Shown one piece after another: positions 1 through 6,981 of a DNA stretch of 32,655 bases. A model generated the notes under the pieces. It worked only from the letters and a program-made list of their open reading frames with translations, ran no database searches and was not told the DNA's origin. Where the stretch lies: positions 1-32,655 of the forward strand of contig JAFXSS010000107.1 in NCBI GenBank assembly GCA_017525455.1. The letters are read 5' to 3'. The position numbers were made by a program, and so were the translations under genes. How positions within the stretch are numbered: the first letter of the stretch is position 1; each line of letters starts with the position of its first letter. This stretch comes from Paludibacteraceae bacterium. Lineage in GTDB: Bacteria; Bacteroidota; Bacteroidia; Bacteroidales; Paludibacteraceae.

Positions 1-280
1 CCACCAGACGGGTGTTGAACAGTTCGCACAGGACGGTCTTGGTTATATCATCCTTCGTTGGCCCCAGTCCGCCTGTTGTGAGCACTATATCCGCGCGCTG
101 CAAGGCGTTGGTCACGGCTTCAGTTATTGCCAGTCGGTCATCGCGCACAGTAGTAACCTGCACAACGGTTATGCCGGCGGCATTCAGCACTTGCGCCATC
201 CACGACGCGTTGGTATTAACGACCTGCCCTATCAGCAGTTCATCGCCTATACTGATTATTTCTGCTAAAATCGAATGCAT
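1..280 (-). CDS. cinA: CinA-like protein, N-terminal part (cut by window edge)
   Basis: This is the first ~93 residues of a CinA/competence-damage-inducible family protein. The minus strand reads [19 protein letters not shown] and then a [11 protein letters not shown] segment. These are the two signature blocks of the MoCF-biosynthesis (MoaB/MogA-like) fold that opens CinA: the GDELL motif and the GGLGPT nucleotide-binding loop. Family members act as nicotinamide mononucleotide deamidase and/or ADP-ribose pyrophosphatase in NAD salvage; which activity applies here cannot be told, because the C-terminal domain is outside the window. The start is the ATG whose first base is 280. An upstream ATG at 300 is out of frame. 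It is the last visible gene of the minus-strand block, 42 nt after the DUF3109 gene. Confidence 0.88.
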   Translation of the reverse strand, partial: MHSILAEIISIGDELLIGQVVNTNASWMAQVLNAAGITVVQVTTVRDDRLAITEAVTNALQRADIVLTTGGLGPTKDDITKTVLCELFNTRLV

Positions 281-322
281 ATCAATCTTGTTTCTTTCAT
301 AACAACAGCCGCTTACACTCTG

Positions 323-940
323 TCAACGCTGCAATTCGCCTTCTGCCTGCTGGGCTTTCTTCCACTCTTCGGCAGTTAGACATAGTTCGTCGTACCACTC
401 CTGCCCGAAACGGCGGATAAGCGGTTCGCGCAGAAATTTGTACAGCGGCAAGTGCAGTTTGTGGCCGAGTTGGCGCGACGAGTGACATATATCCCAGCGG
501 TGGTACTCCACCCCAACCCGTTCGCCTATTTGCGTCAAGCGTATGGGATACAGATGACAGGATATAGGCTTCTTGACAACTGACCGCAGATTGCTGACCG
601 CAGATTGCTGACTAAACAGCCGCTCTATCAAACAATAACACCAGCCGTTATGGTCGGTGCGTGCGAATATACAATCCTTGTCATTGACGATGCAGAGTAC
701 ACGTTCGCCGGAAGGGTCATTGTAGGCTATGCCTTGTGCGTCCACCACGGCGCGTGCCTCTTTGGTCATATGTGGCAACAGTTCGGGCAGCAAGGCGTTG
801 AATTGTTGCTCTTCTTCGGGCGTGACAGGTGCTCCGGCATCGCCCTCGATACAACAACAGCCCTTGCAATGCTCAAGGTCGCAGCAGAACTCCTTCTCAA
901 GTATCTCCAGACTGACTATTGTATCCTGTATCAGCAACAT
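323..940 (-). CDS. DUF3109 family cysteine-rich protein
   Basis: A 205-residue protein that I recognise as DUF3109, a family common in Bacteroidota with no assigned biochemical role. It has a dense cysteine pattern near the N-terminus (C19, C20, C25, C28-C30), more cysteines at 83, 90, 101, 103, 128 and 152, and the family-like KPISCHLYPIRLT block at 124-136. The pattern resembles metal-binding (YkgJ-like zinc/iron-chelating) proteins, so metal or Fe-S binding is a reasonable inference. There is no signal peptide, so it is probably cytoplasmic. Residues ~109-123 (SQQSAVSNLRSV region) are encoded by a heptamer repeat array, where I would expect a short acidic/basic linker. It lies 29 nt after def and is probably co-transcribed with it. 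Confidence 0.88.
   Translation of the reverse strand: MLLIQDTIVSLEILEKEFCCDLEHCKGCCCIEGDAGAPVTPEEEQQFNALLPELLPHMTKEARAVVDAQGIAYNDPSGERVLCIVNDKDCIFARTDHNGWCYCLIERLFSQQSAVSNLRSVVKKPISCHLYPIRLTQIGERVGVEYHRWDICHSSRQLGHKLHLPLYKFLREPLIRRFGQEWYDELCLTAEEWKKAQQAEGELQR
573..614. repeat. Heptamer repeat array inside the DUF3109 gene
   Basis: Six consecutive 7-nt units. On the plus strand CTGACCG and CAGATTG alternate, giving two perfect 14-nt copies (580-593 and 594-607) flanked by variants. The total is 42 nt, or 14 codons, so the frame is kept. It matches the other heptamer arrays in this window in period and in the GTCAGCA-like word. Confidence 0.8.
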
Positions 941-969
941 ATCGGTCTATTATCCAATAGCGAAGCGGT

Positions 970-1518
970 CTACCGTTTGTACTTATACCGTGCGCCGGTT
1001 TTGCCTTTAGCTATGTTCGCCAGTTTGTTCTTGCAGAACTGCCGGCGTATGGGTGAGATGCGATCGGTGAACACGTGCGCCTCCAGATGGTCGTACTCAT
1101 GCTGAACGATTCGTGCCTTGAAGTCCGTATAAGTTTCTTCATGCTCCTGAAAATCCTCGTCCAGATACCGGATAGTGATAGTCTTGGGTCTTGTCACATT
1201 TTCGCTTATACCCGGTAGCGAGAGGCATCCTTCGGAATAGACAGAGGTTTCCTCACTCTCCTCGATTATCTCGGGGTTGATAAAAGCCTGCTTGAAATCT
1301 TTGCACTCGGGATAATCTTCCACAAGTTCGGTGCCATCAACCACGAACAGCCGTTTCGACAGGCCTATCTGAGGTGCAGCGAGCCCGCAGCCTTCGGCTG
1401 CAAGCAGTGTCTCCTGCATATCTGCCACGAGTTGCTTGATATCCATTTCACCTGGCTCCAGATCTTCAGTGGGGCGACGCAGAACGGGTTGACCGTATAG
1501 ATAGATTGGTAAAATCAT
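970..1518 (-). CDS. def: Peptide deformylase
   Basis: Peptide deformylase removes the N-formyl group from initiator methionine of nascent proteins at the ribosome, using a bound metal (usually Fe2+). All three family motifs are present in order: GCGLAAPQ (43-50), EGCLS (96-100, with ligand C98) and QHEYDH (139-144, with two His ligands and the catalytic Glu). The length of 182 residues is normal for the bacterial enzyme. The ATG at 1518 gives the expected N-terminus (MILPIYLYGQPVLRRP). It lies between ruvX (33 nt upstream) and the DUF3109 gene (29 nt downstream) on the same strand, which supports one transcript. Confidence 0.97.
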   Translation of the reverse strand: MILPIYLYGQPVLRRPTEDLEPGEMDIKQLVADMQETLLAAEGCGLAAPQIGLSKRLFVVDGTELVEDYPECKDFKQAFINPEIIEESEETSVYSEGCLSLPGISENVTRPKTITIRYLDEDFQEHEETYTDFKARIVQHEYDHLEAHVFTDRISPIRRQFCKNKLANIAKGKTGARYKYKR

Positions 1519-1555
1519 TTATTATTTACGATTTGTTCATTCGTTGTTTGTTCAT
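1515..1555. repeat. Possible weak heptamer-period tract between ruvX and def
   Basis: The spacer between the two genes is made of TTT-containing words recurring about every 7 nt (for example TTTATTA, TTTACGA, TTTGTTC). It covers the spacer and touches the last ruvX codons. It is much more degenerate than the other arrays and is listed as tentative. Confidence 0.35.
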
Positions 1556-1968
1556 TTCGATAACTGCTCAAGGTATCCCTCGAGGATGATGCACGCGGCG
1601 AGCCGGTCAACTTGGCTTTTATCCTGCCGCTGTTTTTTCTTCATGCCTCCGGCAATCATTGCCTGATGCGCAAGCACACTGGTAAAGCGCTCGTCGTACT
1701 CCACCACGGGAATCTGCGGCCATCGTGTACGCAATTGGTTTTCGAGGGCACGAATTGCCGGCACTGTCTCGGAATCTTGTCCGTTCATCTGCCGCGGGTA
1801 GCCGACTACTATCGTATCGACCTGTTCGCGGCGGATATAATCGTCCAGCCAGGCGAGCAGTCCGGATGTATCTATCGTAAGCAACGGATTAGCCGTTATG
1901 CGGAGAATGTCCGTAACGGCTAATCCTGTACGTCGCTTACCGTAATCGATAGCCAATATCCTACCCAT
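1552..1968 (-). CDS. ruvX: RuvX/YqgF family nuclease (putative Holliday junction resolvase)
   Basis: A 138-residue RNase H-fold protein of the YqgF/RuvX family. Members have been linked to 16S rRNA 5'-end pre-processing and annotated as Holliday junction resolvases. Visible motifs are the first acidic strand MGRILAIDYGKRRTG with its catalytic Asp, the VVGYPRQMNG loop, the YDERFTS strand and the C-terminal DKSQVDRLAACIILE helix carrying the last Asp. I placed the start at the ATG at 1968 because it begins exactly at the conserved first strand and gives the usual family length. A start 45 nt upstream would add 15 residues unlike the family. The C-terminus runs into the ruvX-def spacer tract. 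Confidence 0.94.
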   Translation of the reverse strand: MGRILAIDYGKRRTGLAVTDILRITANPLLTIDTSGLLAWLDDYIRREQVDTIVVGYPRQMNGQDSETVPAIRALENQLRTRWPQIPVVEYDERFTSVLAHQAMIAGGMKKKQRQDKSQVDRLAACIILEGYLEQLSK

Positions 1969-2100
1969 GAGAGAATACCGGAATGCAGTATCGGGATTTG
2001 GGATTTTTAGCAAGCAGATTTGGTTTTTCCTGTGAGGAAGTTATGTTGGTGCATAATGACCGAACAGAAAAGCCAAAGACGCCGCTAAAAACTAAATCAA

Positions 2101-3342
2101 TTAATAGTTCTGCATTTCGGCAGACAGTTTCTCATACTCCTTGTCCATATGCAGGCGGTAGTAGCACTGGCGCAGAGCACGTGCGTACGTCATATCGCCC
2201 GGGGCAAGTTCGTGAGCTTTCTCGTAGTACGGCAGGGCGAGTTTGAGTACTTCGTCGCTCTGTTTCTTTACTGCCATATATTCCTTCTGCGAGAGGTTAT
2301 CCGTACCGTCGAGCATCATCGTTGCCTTATCCGAATATGCATATGCATAGTTCAGGTAGTACTCGGGGTTCTTGGGCTCCATGGATATCGCCTTGTCGAA
2401 GAACTTGAACGCCTCGTCAAATTGGCGCAGTGTGCTCAGCAAGGTTGCCTTGGTGTGGTAATACTGAGCCTGCGAGGGGTCGTTCTCGATAGCTTTGTCC
2501 AGGTATGCTACAGCACCCAGTGTATCCTTGGCTTGCACGAGGTCGTTGATCATGTTCTGGATGAACCAAGCCTCTTTCGGGAACTTATCCACTGCCTCGG
2601 CCAGCACAGTTTTAGCCTGCTCGGGTTTGCCCATCAGTTTGTACAGGTCGTAGTAGTACTGATAAGCCGTAACCTCGTGTGCAGGATCGACTGCAATGCG
2701 CTTAGCCATAGCCAGTGCCTGGTCATATGCCTTGGCGCGATAGAAGTACGACAGCGAGTAACTCATGTACTGGTAGTACGTCGTATCCTTCACCATCTTT
2801 GCCTGCAATTTCGGATCTTGCATCAGTTCCAGATCAGGTATATCGCAGTGGAGTTTGAACGCTTTGGCTACACCCAGATCGTCGTTCTGCTCTGCCAGAT
2901 ACGAGGCATAGATAGCCAGATCCTGTTTCTGGAAGTACTCCAGCATACGCTCGCCGATATTCTTGCGGGTCTTCAGGTCGTACTTGGGGTTACCTTTCTT
3001 GTCGTAGGTCGGTACCATTGCCAGCGAGTCAGCCACGAGCCAGTAACCTATACTCTCCTCAACAGCTGCACCTTTGGCAGCGTTGTCAACGGGTTGTCCC
3101 ATCTGCCCCATGAGCCATATATGTTCGTTCTGCTTGTAACCGATCAGTCCGGCTACATACCAAGCCTCAGCCTGGTTCTTCGTCTCCTCGTTTTCCAGAG
3201 CAGGCTTGATTGCCGCACGTGCACCTGCAAAGTCCGGTGACTCCTGCAGAGCGAGGTTCTTAGCCGTACGTACGGCTGATTTCTGTGCTAAGCAGCTCGT
3301 GCTTATCAGCACCAATGCTGCGAGGAAGATTGATTTTTTCAT
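2101..3342 (-). CDS. Exported tetratricopeptide-repeat protein
   Basis: A 413-residue protein with a clear signal peptide (MKKSIFLAALVLISTSCLAQ). Cleavage before Gln is likely; the Cys at 17 makes a lipoprotein possible, but the lipobox is weak. The mature part is almost entirely helical and contains TPR-like repeats. The clearest lie around residues 270-345, where helix pairs end in the typical acidic-residue/Pro turn (ENDPSQAQYY, SMEPKNPEYY). TPR proteins are protein-interaction scaffolds; the partner is unknown. It starts 11 nt after the gyrA stop codon, so it is almost certainly co-transcribed with gyrA. From memory, a TPR gene directly after gyrA also occurs in other Bacteroidales, which I could not check here. 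Confidence 0.9.
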   Translation of the reverse strand: MKKSIFLAALVLISTSCLAQKSAVRTAKNLALQESPDFAGARAAIKPALENEETKNQAEAWYVAGLIGYKQNEHIWLMGQMGQPVDNAAKGAAVEESIGYWLVADSLAMVPTYDKKGNPKYDLKTRKNIGERMLEYFQKQDLAIYASYLAEQNDDLGVAKAFKLHCDIPDLELMQDPKLQAKMVKDTTYYQYMSYSLSYFYRAKAYDQALAMAKRIAVDPAHEVTAYQYYYDLYKLMGKPEQAKTVLAEAVDKFPKEAWFIQNMINDLVQAKDTLGAVAYLDKAIENDPSQAQYYHTKATLLSTLRQFDEAFKFFDKAISMEPKNPEYYLNYAYAYSDKATMMLDGTDNLSQKEYMAVKKQSDEVLKLALPYYEKAHELAPGDMTYARALRQCYYRLHMDKEYEKLSAEMQNY

Positions 3343-3353
3343 TGCTGTATTGT

Positions 3354-5939
3354 TTATTCGTTATTCTGTTCTACGTTTTCCGTTGCCTCGGCCGGTTCAC
3401 CGTTCTCGCCATTAAGCGAAGCGTCACCATTTGGTTCCTCCTCTTCTTCTTTTGGAACAACGCAGCCGAACATCAGTATATCGTTGCGTTTTTGCAGTTC
3501 GATGAGTTTCACGCCTTGTGTAGCACGTCCCTGGACACGTATGCTGTCCATAGCCATGCGGATGGCTGTTCCGCTCTTGGTGATGAGCATCAGGTCTTCA
3601 TCGTCCTGTACGGCATGCAAGCCTACCAGCGAGCCTGTCTTTTCTGTCAATGCAATGGTTTTCACGCCCTTACCGCCACGGTTGGTGATACGGTAGATAG
3701 GTTCACCGTTCTCATCGTCAAGGGCGGTACGCTTACCGAATCCCTTCTCTGAGATGACGAGAATTGTGTCCTCACTATTTGCATCTACACAAACCATGCC
3801 AATCGCGTGATCTTGGCCATCTTCGTCCAATTTTATTGCACGAACACCGGTGGCAGTACGTCCCATAGGACGGACTGTGTTCTCCGGGAAGCGTACCAAT
3901 TTTCCGTTCGACGATGCAATGAGCATCTGGCTCTCGCCGTCGGTCAGAGCAACGCTGATCAGGCTGTCGCCCTCACGCAAACCAAGGGCGATGATGCCGT
4001 TCGTACGCGGACGGCTGTAATCTTCCAGTGTGGTCTTTTTCATCAGACCGTTACGTGTGGCGAATATCAGGTAGTGGTTCTTAACGTAATCAGGATCGTT
4101 CAGCCCTTTGACATTGATAAACGCACAAACCTTCTCGTCTTTCTGCAGATTGATTACGTTCTGCATAGCGCGGCCTTTCGACTGGCGGTTACCTTCCGGC
4201 AGTTCGTACACTTTGATCCAGTACAGACGTCCGAGATTCGTAAAGAACAGCATAGTCGAGTGCATCGAAGCGGTATGAACATACTCTATGAAATCTTCGT
4301 CACGTGTGTTGCTGGCCTTGGAGCCTATACCGCCTCTGCCCTGCTGACGGAAATCTGCCAGCGGTGTACGCTTGATATAGCCCAGATGCGAGATGGTGAT
4401 TACCATGTCATCGTCGGCATACATATCTTCGGGGTTGAACTCGGTAGCCATCTTCACAATGCGTGTACGGCGCTCGTCGGCATACTTGTCTTTCAGTTCC
4501 TGCAGTTCGCCGGCAATCATCTCGTAGCGCAGTCCTTCGTTGGCGAGCAGTTCGTTCAGGTGAGCAATCTCTTTCTCGAGTTCGGCATACTCGGCTTTCA
4601 ACTCATCGATACGCAGACCTGTCAGTTGTGCCAATCGCATTTCCACGATAGCCCTGCTCTGCGGAGCGTCGAGAGCAAAACGCTGCTCGAGGTTCGTCTG
4701 GGCATCGGCCGGAGTACGGCTGGCTCGGATGATCTTAACCACCTCGTCGATATTATCGACAGCAATGATCAATCCTTCCAAGATATGTGCGCGCTCCTGG
4801 GCTTTCTTCAGCAGGAATCGTGTACGGCGTGTCACCACATCCATACGGTGATCGATAAAGTTGCCCACCAGGTCTTTCAGGTTCAGCAGCATCGGACGGC
4901 CTTTGACCAGGGCGATGTTGTTCACTGCAAACGAGCTCTGCAATGCGGTGAACTTGTACAGTTTGTTCAGCACCACCTGTGCGTTGGCATCGCGTTTGAT
5001 GTCAATCACGATGCGTATATCGCGCTTCGACTGGTCGCTGATGTCGGTTATACCTTCTATACGCTTGTCATCCACCAGAGCGGCGATGTTCGAAACGAGA
5101 TCAGACTTAACCACGCCGTACGGCAGTTCGGTGATGATGATATGCTCGCGACCGTTGTTATCGGTCTCAATATCGGCATTCGAACGGATGATTACGCGGC
5201 CGCGACCGGTCTCAAACGCATCACGAACACCCTGATAGCCGTATATCGTACCGCCTGTCGGGAAGTCCGGAGCCTTGATGTACTCCATCAGATCGCTCAC
5301 GGTTATCTCTTCTGCCTCAGGATTGGCGATGCGTGCTTCAATGTTTCGGATATATGCCAGGCAGCCGTCAATCACCTCGCCCAGATTGTGCGTCGGCATG
5401 TTTGTAGCCATACCTACGGCTATACCGCTTGCGCCGTTCACCAGCAGGTTCGGGAATCGTGTAGGCAGCACGGTCGGCTCACGACGGCTGTCGTCGTAGT
5501 TGAGCTGCATATCTACGGTATCCTTGTCAATATCGTTCAGCATCTCCTCCGCCAACTTCTCCAGTCGTGCCTCGGTGTAACGCATAGCAGCCGGACTGTC
5601 GCCGTCCACACTACCGAAGTTACCCTGACCGTACACCAGCGGATAACGCATTGCCCACGGCTGTGCCAGACGAACCAGCGTGCCGTATATACTGCTGTCG
5701 CCGTGTGGGTGGTACTTACCCATTACCTCGCCGACGATAGCTGCACTTTTCTTTGTCGGTTTGTCGCTCGTGTTACCCATGTCCCACATTGCGTACAGCA
5801 CGCGGCGGTGAACGGGCTTGAAGCCGTCACGCACGTCGGGCAACGCACGAGATACAATCACACTCATTGAATAATCGATGTAAGAGGTTCGCATCTCTTC
5901 ATCAATCTTCACGGGAATAATTCTGTCTTCTGTAATCAT
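3354..5939 (-). CDS. gyrA: DNA gyrase subunit A
   Basis: GyrA is the DNA-breaking and rejoining subunit of the A2B2 type II topoisomerase that introduces negative supercoils. The breakage-reunion domain starts with the MITEDRIIPVKIDEEMRTSY block. The quinolone-determining region is at ~67-106 (HPHGDSSIYG at 77-86) and the catalytic tyrosine is Y121 in AAMRYTEARL. A GyrA-box-like element (FRQQGRGGIGSK, ~530-541) opens the C-terminal beta-pinwheel, followed by a low-complexity acidic tail (EEEEEP onward). The length of 861 residues is normal. S82 is kept, but the position usually occupied by Asp, four residues later, is Gly86. A promoter with leader lies upstream at 6079-6110. The gene heads the minus-strand housekeeping block. 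Confidence 0.98.
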   Translation of the reverse strand: MITEDRIIPVKIDEEMRTSYIDYSMSVIVSRALPDVRDGFKPVHRRVLYAMWDMGNTSDKPTKKSAAIVGEVMGKYHPHGDSSIYGTLVRLAQPWAMRYPLVYGQGNFGSVDGDSPAAMRYTEARLEKLAEEMLNDIDKDTVDMQLNYDDSRREPTVLPTRFPNLLVNGASGIAVGMATNMPTHNLGEVIDGCLAYIRNIEARIANPEAEEITVSDLMEYIKAPDFPTGGTIYGYQGVRDAFETGRGRVIIRSNADIETDNNGREHIIITELPYGVVKSDLVSNIAALVDDKRIEGITDISDQSKRDIRIVIDIKRDANAQVVLNKLYKFTALQSSFAVNNIALVKGRPMLLNLKDLVGNFIDHRMDVVTRRTRFLLKKAQERAHILEGLIIAVDNIDEVVKIIRASRTPADAQTNLEQRFALDAPQSRAIVEMRLAQLTGLRIDELKAEYAELEKEIAHLNELLANEGLRYEMIAGELQELKDKYADERRTRIVKMATEFNPEDMYADDDMVITISHLGYIKRTPLADFRQQGRGGIGSKASNTRDEDFIEYVHTASMHSTMLFFTNLGRLYWIKVYELPEGNRQSKGRAMQNVINLQKDEKVCAFINVKGLNDPDYVKNHYLIFATRNGLMKKTTLEDYSRPRTNGIIALGLREGDSLISVALTDGESQMLIASSNGKLVRFPENTVRPMGRTATGVRAIKLDEDGQDHAIGMVCVDANSEDTILVISEKGFGKRTALDDENGEPIYRITNRGGKGVKTIALTEKTGSLVGLHAVQDDEDLMLITKSGTAIRMAMDSIRVQGRATQGVKLIELQKRNDILMFGCVVPKEEEEEPNGDASLNGENGEPAEATENVEQNNE

Positions 5940-5996
5940 TGTATGTTGTGTTTTTATAATTTCGCTATTTTACATAACACTCGGGGAAACGTCCAC

Positions 5997-6029
5997 TTTC
6001 ACCGAGGTTTTACCGTAGTTTCACCGAAC
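5997..6029. repeat. Three tandem degenerate 11-mers in the gyrA leader
   Basis: Three back-to-back 11-nt units (TTTCACCGAGG, TTTTACCGTAG, TTTCACCGAAC on the plus strand) lie between the predicted gyrA promoter and the gyrA start. They would therefore be in the 5' leader of the mRNA. The 11-nt spacing is close to one DNA helical turn. Confidence 0.6.
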
Positions 6030-6078
6030 TTGCTTCAGGGTTTTGCGCGTCGTTGCACACTTTCACCCAAAAAGCATA

Positions 6079-6110
6079 CAAAGTTACGAAAAATTTCTGA
6101 CATTTGCAAA
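6079..6110 (-). promoter_or_regulatory. Promoter of gyrA (Bacteroidota type)
   Basis: On the minus strand TTTG (6110-6107), exactly 20 nt, then TAACTTTG (6086-6079). This is the consensus Bacteroidota -33/-7 pair. The -33 box is extended as TTTGCAAATGT, an element shared with the promoters at 12240 and 30459. Transcription should begin near 6072, giving a leader of about 130 nt. Confidence 0.8.
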
Positions 6111-6209
6111 TATTTTGTGCATTTTTTTGCATTTTGACGCATTTTTCCGAAAAACGGTGTACCTGTCGGTAGCAAACTCCCGTGCGCTTATATCGCCTGT
6201 AACGTATGT

Positions 6210-6241
6210 TTTTCAGCGCCTACACCTTATACTTATCTTTG
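6210..6241 (+). promoter_or_regulatory. Promoter-like site pointing into the intergenic region
   Basis: TATCTTTG at 6234-6241 is a perfect -7 element. TTTT at 6210-6213 sits 20 nt upstream where TTTG is expected. No plus-strand protein gene follows, so if it is active it would make a non-coding transcript. Confidence 0.45.
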
Positions 6242-6312
6242 CGCGCGAGCATAGCGCGCCCGCGCGCATGCAATCGCGCACATACAATAATTTACGCAAG
6301 CACATATGCACT

Positions 6313-6342
6313 TACGCATGCATACGTACGCATGCACGTACA
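6313..6342. other. Alternating purine-pyrimidine tract (Z-DNA-prone)
   Basis: Thirty consecutive bases alternate pyrimidine and purine without a break. They are made of TACG, CATG and CGTA steps, and a further alternating 11-nt stretch lies just before at 6301-6311. Such sequence can adopt left-handed DNA under negative supercoiling. It lies about 200 nt upstream of the gyrA promoter. Confidence 0.6.
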
Positions 6343-6390
6343 ATTTATCAGCATAGTGGTCTTTCTTCTGTCAGCGCAGCGGTCTTACAA

Positions 6391-6430
6391 AAAGCCAGCG
6401 CGTCAACCGACACGCTGCTTTCCATTTTTC
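6391..6430 (+). terminator. Terminator-like hairpin on the plus strand
   Basis: Stem AGCGCGTC (6397-6404), loop AACC, GACACGCT (6409-6416) with one C-A mismatch. It is extended by AAAGC (6391-6395) pairing with GCTTT (6417-6421) around one bulged C, and followed by ATTTTT. It could end a transcript from the promoter at 6210-6241. Confidence 0.45.
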
Positions 6431-6437
6431 TCCCCCG

Positions 6438-6541
6438 GTAACCCATCACCCGTAACCCGTAACCCATAACCGATAACCCATAACCCCTAAAATCTTAAAT
6501 TTGAAATTTGAAATCCTAAATCTCCCCATAACCCGCTAACC
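6438..6541. repeat. Heptamer repeat array (longest in window)
   Basis: About fifteen 7-nt units in nearly unbroken phase. First come GTAACCC/ATAACCC-type words (6438-6486), then AT-rich words such as TTGAAAT (6501-6514, twice), then ATAACCC again with a one-base slip. The array extends past the stop of the neighbouring gene and encodes its last residues. Confidence 0.85.
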
Positions 6542-6950
6542 TCCGACAGCGGTACACGCAGTACCCTGCGCCCAAAATCAGCATCATAATCCAAGGGATA
6601 TCACCGATGGGCTGACCGGGATTTTCTTCTTCATAATCCGGCTTTGGTAAACGCCTTGGGCCGGATGCACTGCCCATCTCAATCTCAAAGTAGGATTCTG
6701 CTGTAGTTGTACCATCCATTATTTCTTGCGCAGCAAACGGCACAGAGTATGAAGAAACTCTCCAACCGACGCCAGTTTGCTGATTAAAGTTGCGAGGAGA
6801 AACACTTTTGAATGCATTTGCTTGAACGATGCCTGAGTTAGGTTGCTCGTTTATCCCCGCAAACGGCTCTGTCCGAAATCCTGCTGAACTTACTGTCAAC
6901 GGAAGCAAAAGCAAAAGCGCTATATATATTAGTTTATGCGTGTGGAGCAT
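6516..6950 (-). CDS. Small exported protein with sorting-signal-like C-terminus
   Basis: No family recognised. From the ATG at 6950 the protein has 144 residues: a strong signal peptide (MLHTHKLIYIALLLLLPLTVSSA), then ~90 polar residues rich in Asn, Ser and Gln. The end is tripartite: a PxGD motif (114-117, PIGD), a hydrophobic segment (118-133) and a basic CRR cluster (135-137). That layout resembles LPXTG, PEP-CTERM and related sorting tags. An ATG at 6992 would overlap the upstream gene by 11 nt and put a long polar stretch before the signal peptide, so I prefer 6950. The last residues (GYGEI) are written by a heptamer repeat array. It is the third gene of an operon with two surface proteins, so a cell-envelope role is likely. 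Confidence 0.7.
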   Translation of the reverse strand: MLHTHKLIYIALLLLLPLTVSSAGFRTEPFAGINEQPNSGIVQANAFKSVSPRNFNQQTGVGWRVSSYSVPFAAQEIMDGTTTAESYFEIEMGSASGPRRLPKPDYEEENPGQPIGDIPWIMMLILGAGYCVYRCRRLAGYGEI

Positions 6951-6981
6951 TGCTTTCTTTTGTACTTTTTTCGTTATCTGT

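Larger units (their letters stand above)
6248..6430 (+). ncRNA. Possible small RNA, unidentified
   Basis: A stretch of about 180 nt between a good -7 promoter element (6234-6241) and a terminator-like hairpin at 6391-6421 followed by a T-rich end. I see no ORF worth believing in it and cannot assign it to a known RNA family. It contains GCGCGC inverted pairs near the 5' end that could fold. Ends are estimates. Confidence 0.3.
5940..6515. other. Intergenic region between gyrA and the surface-protein operon
   Basis: 576 nt without a convincing protein gene. From left to right it holds the gyrA leader with 11-mer repeats, the gyrA promoter (6079-6110), an AT-rich stretch, a plus-strand promoter-like site (6210-6241) and a GC-rich then alternating purine-pyrimidine tract (~6240-6342). 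A terminator-like hairpin (6391-6430) and a heptamer array that runs into the end of the next gene follow. The short plus-strand ORFs here are low complexity and look spurious. Confidence 0.7.

Noticed and set aside
2149..3240. A 363-codon plus-strand frame antisense to the TPR gene
   Set aside because: It is a shadow of the TPR gene: no domain, and a hydrophobic, Val/Leu/Cys-rich composition produced by reading the opposite strand.
5682..5684. Calling GyrA Gly86 a selected quinolone-resistance mutation
   Set aside because: One sequence cannot separate a mutation from a natural lineage residue; reported only as an observation.
3807..5870. A 687-codon open frame on the plus strand, antisense to gyrA
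   Set aside because: It lies wholly inside gyrA, whose reading frame is certain; its product has no motif and the odd composition expected of an antisense frame.
5940..6515. Replication origin near gyrA
   Set aside because: AT-rich sequence and repeats are present, but I see no DnaA-box cluster and no dnaA, dnaN or gyrB next to it.
6438..6541. CRISPR-like array
   Set aside because: Units are 7 nt with no spacers; none of the repeat arrays has repeat-spacer structure.
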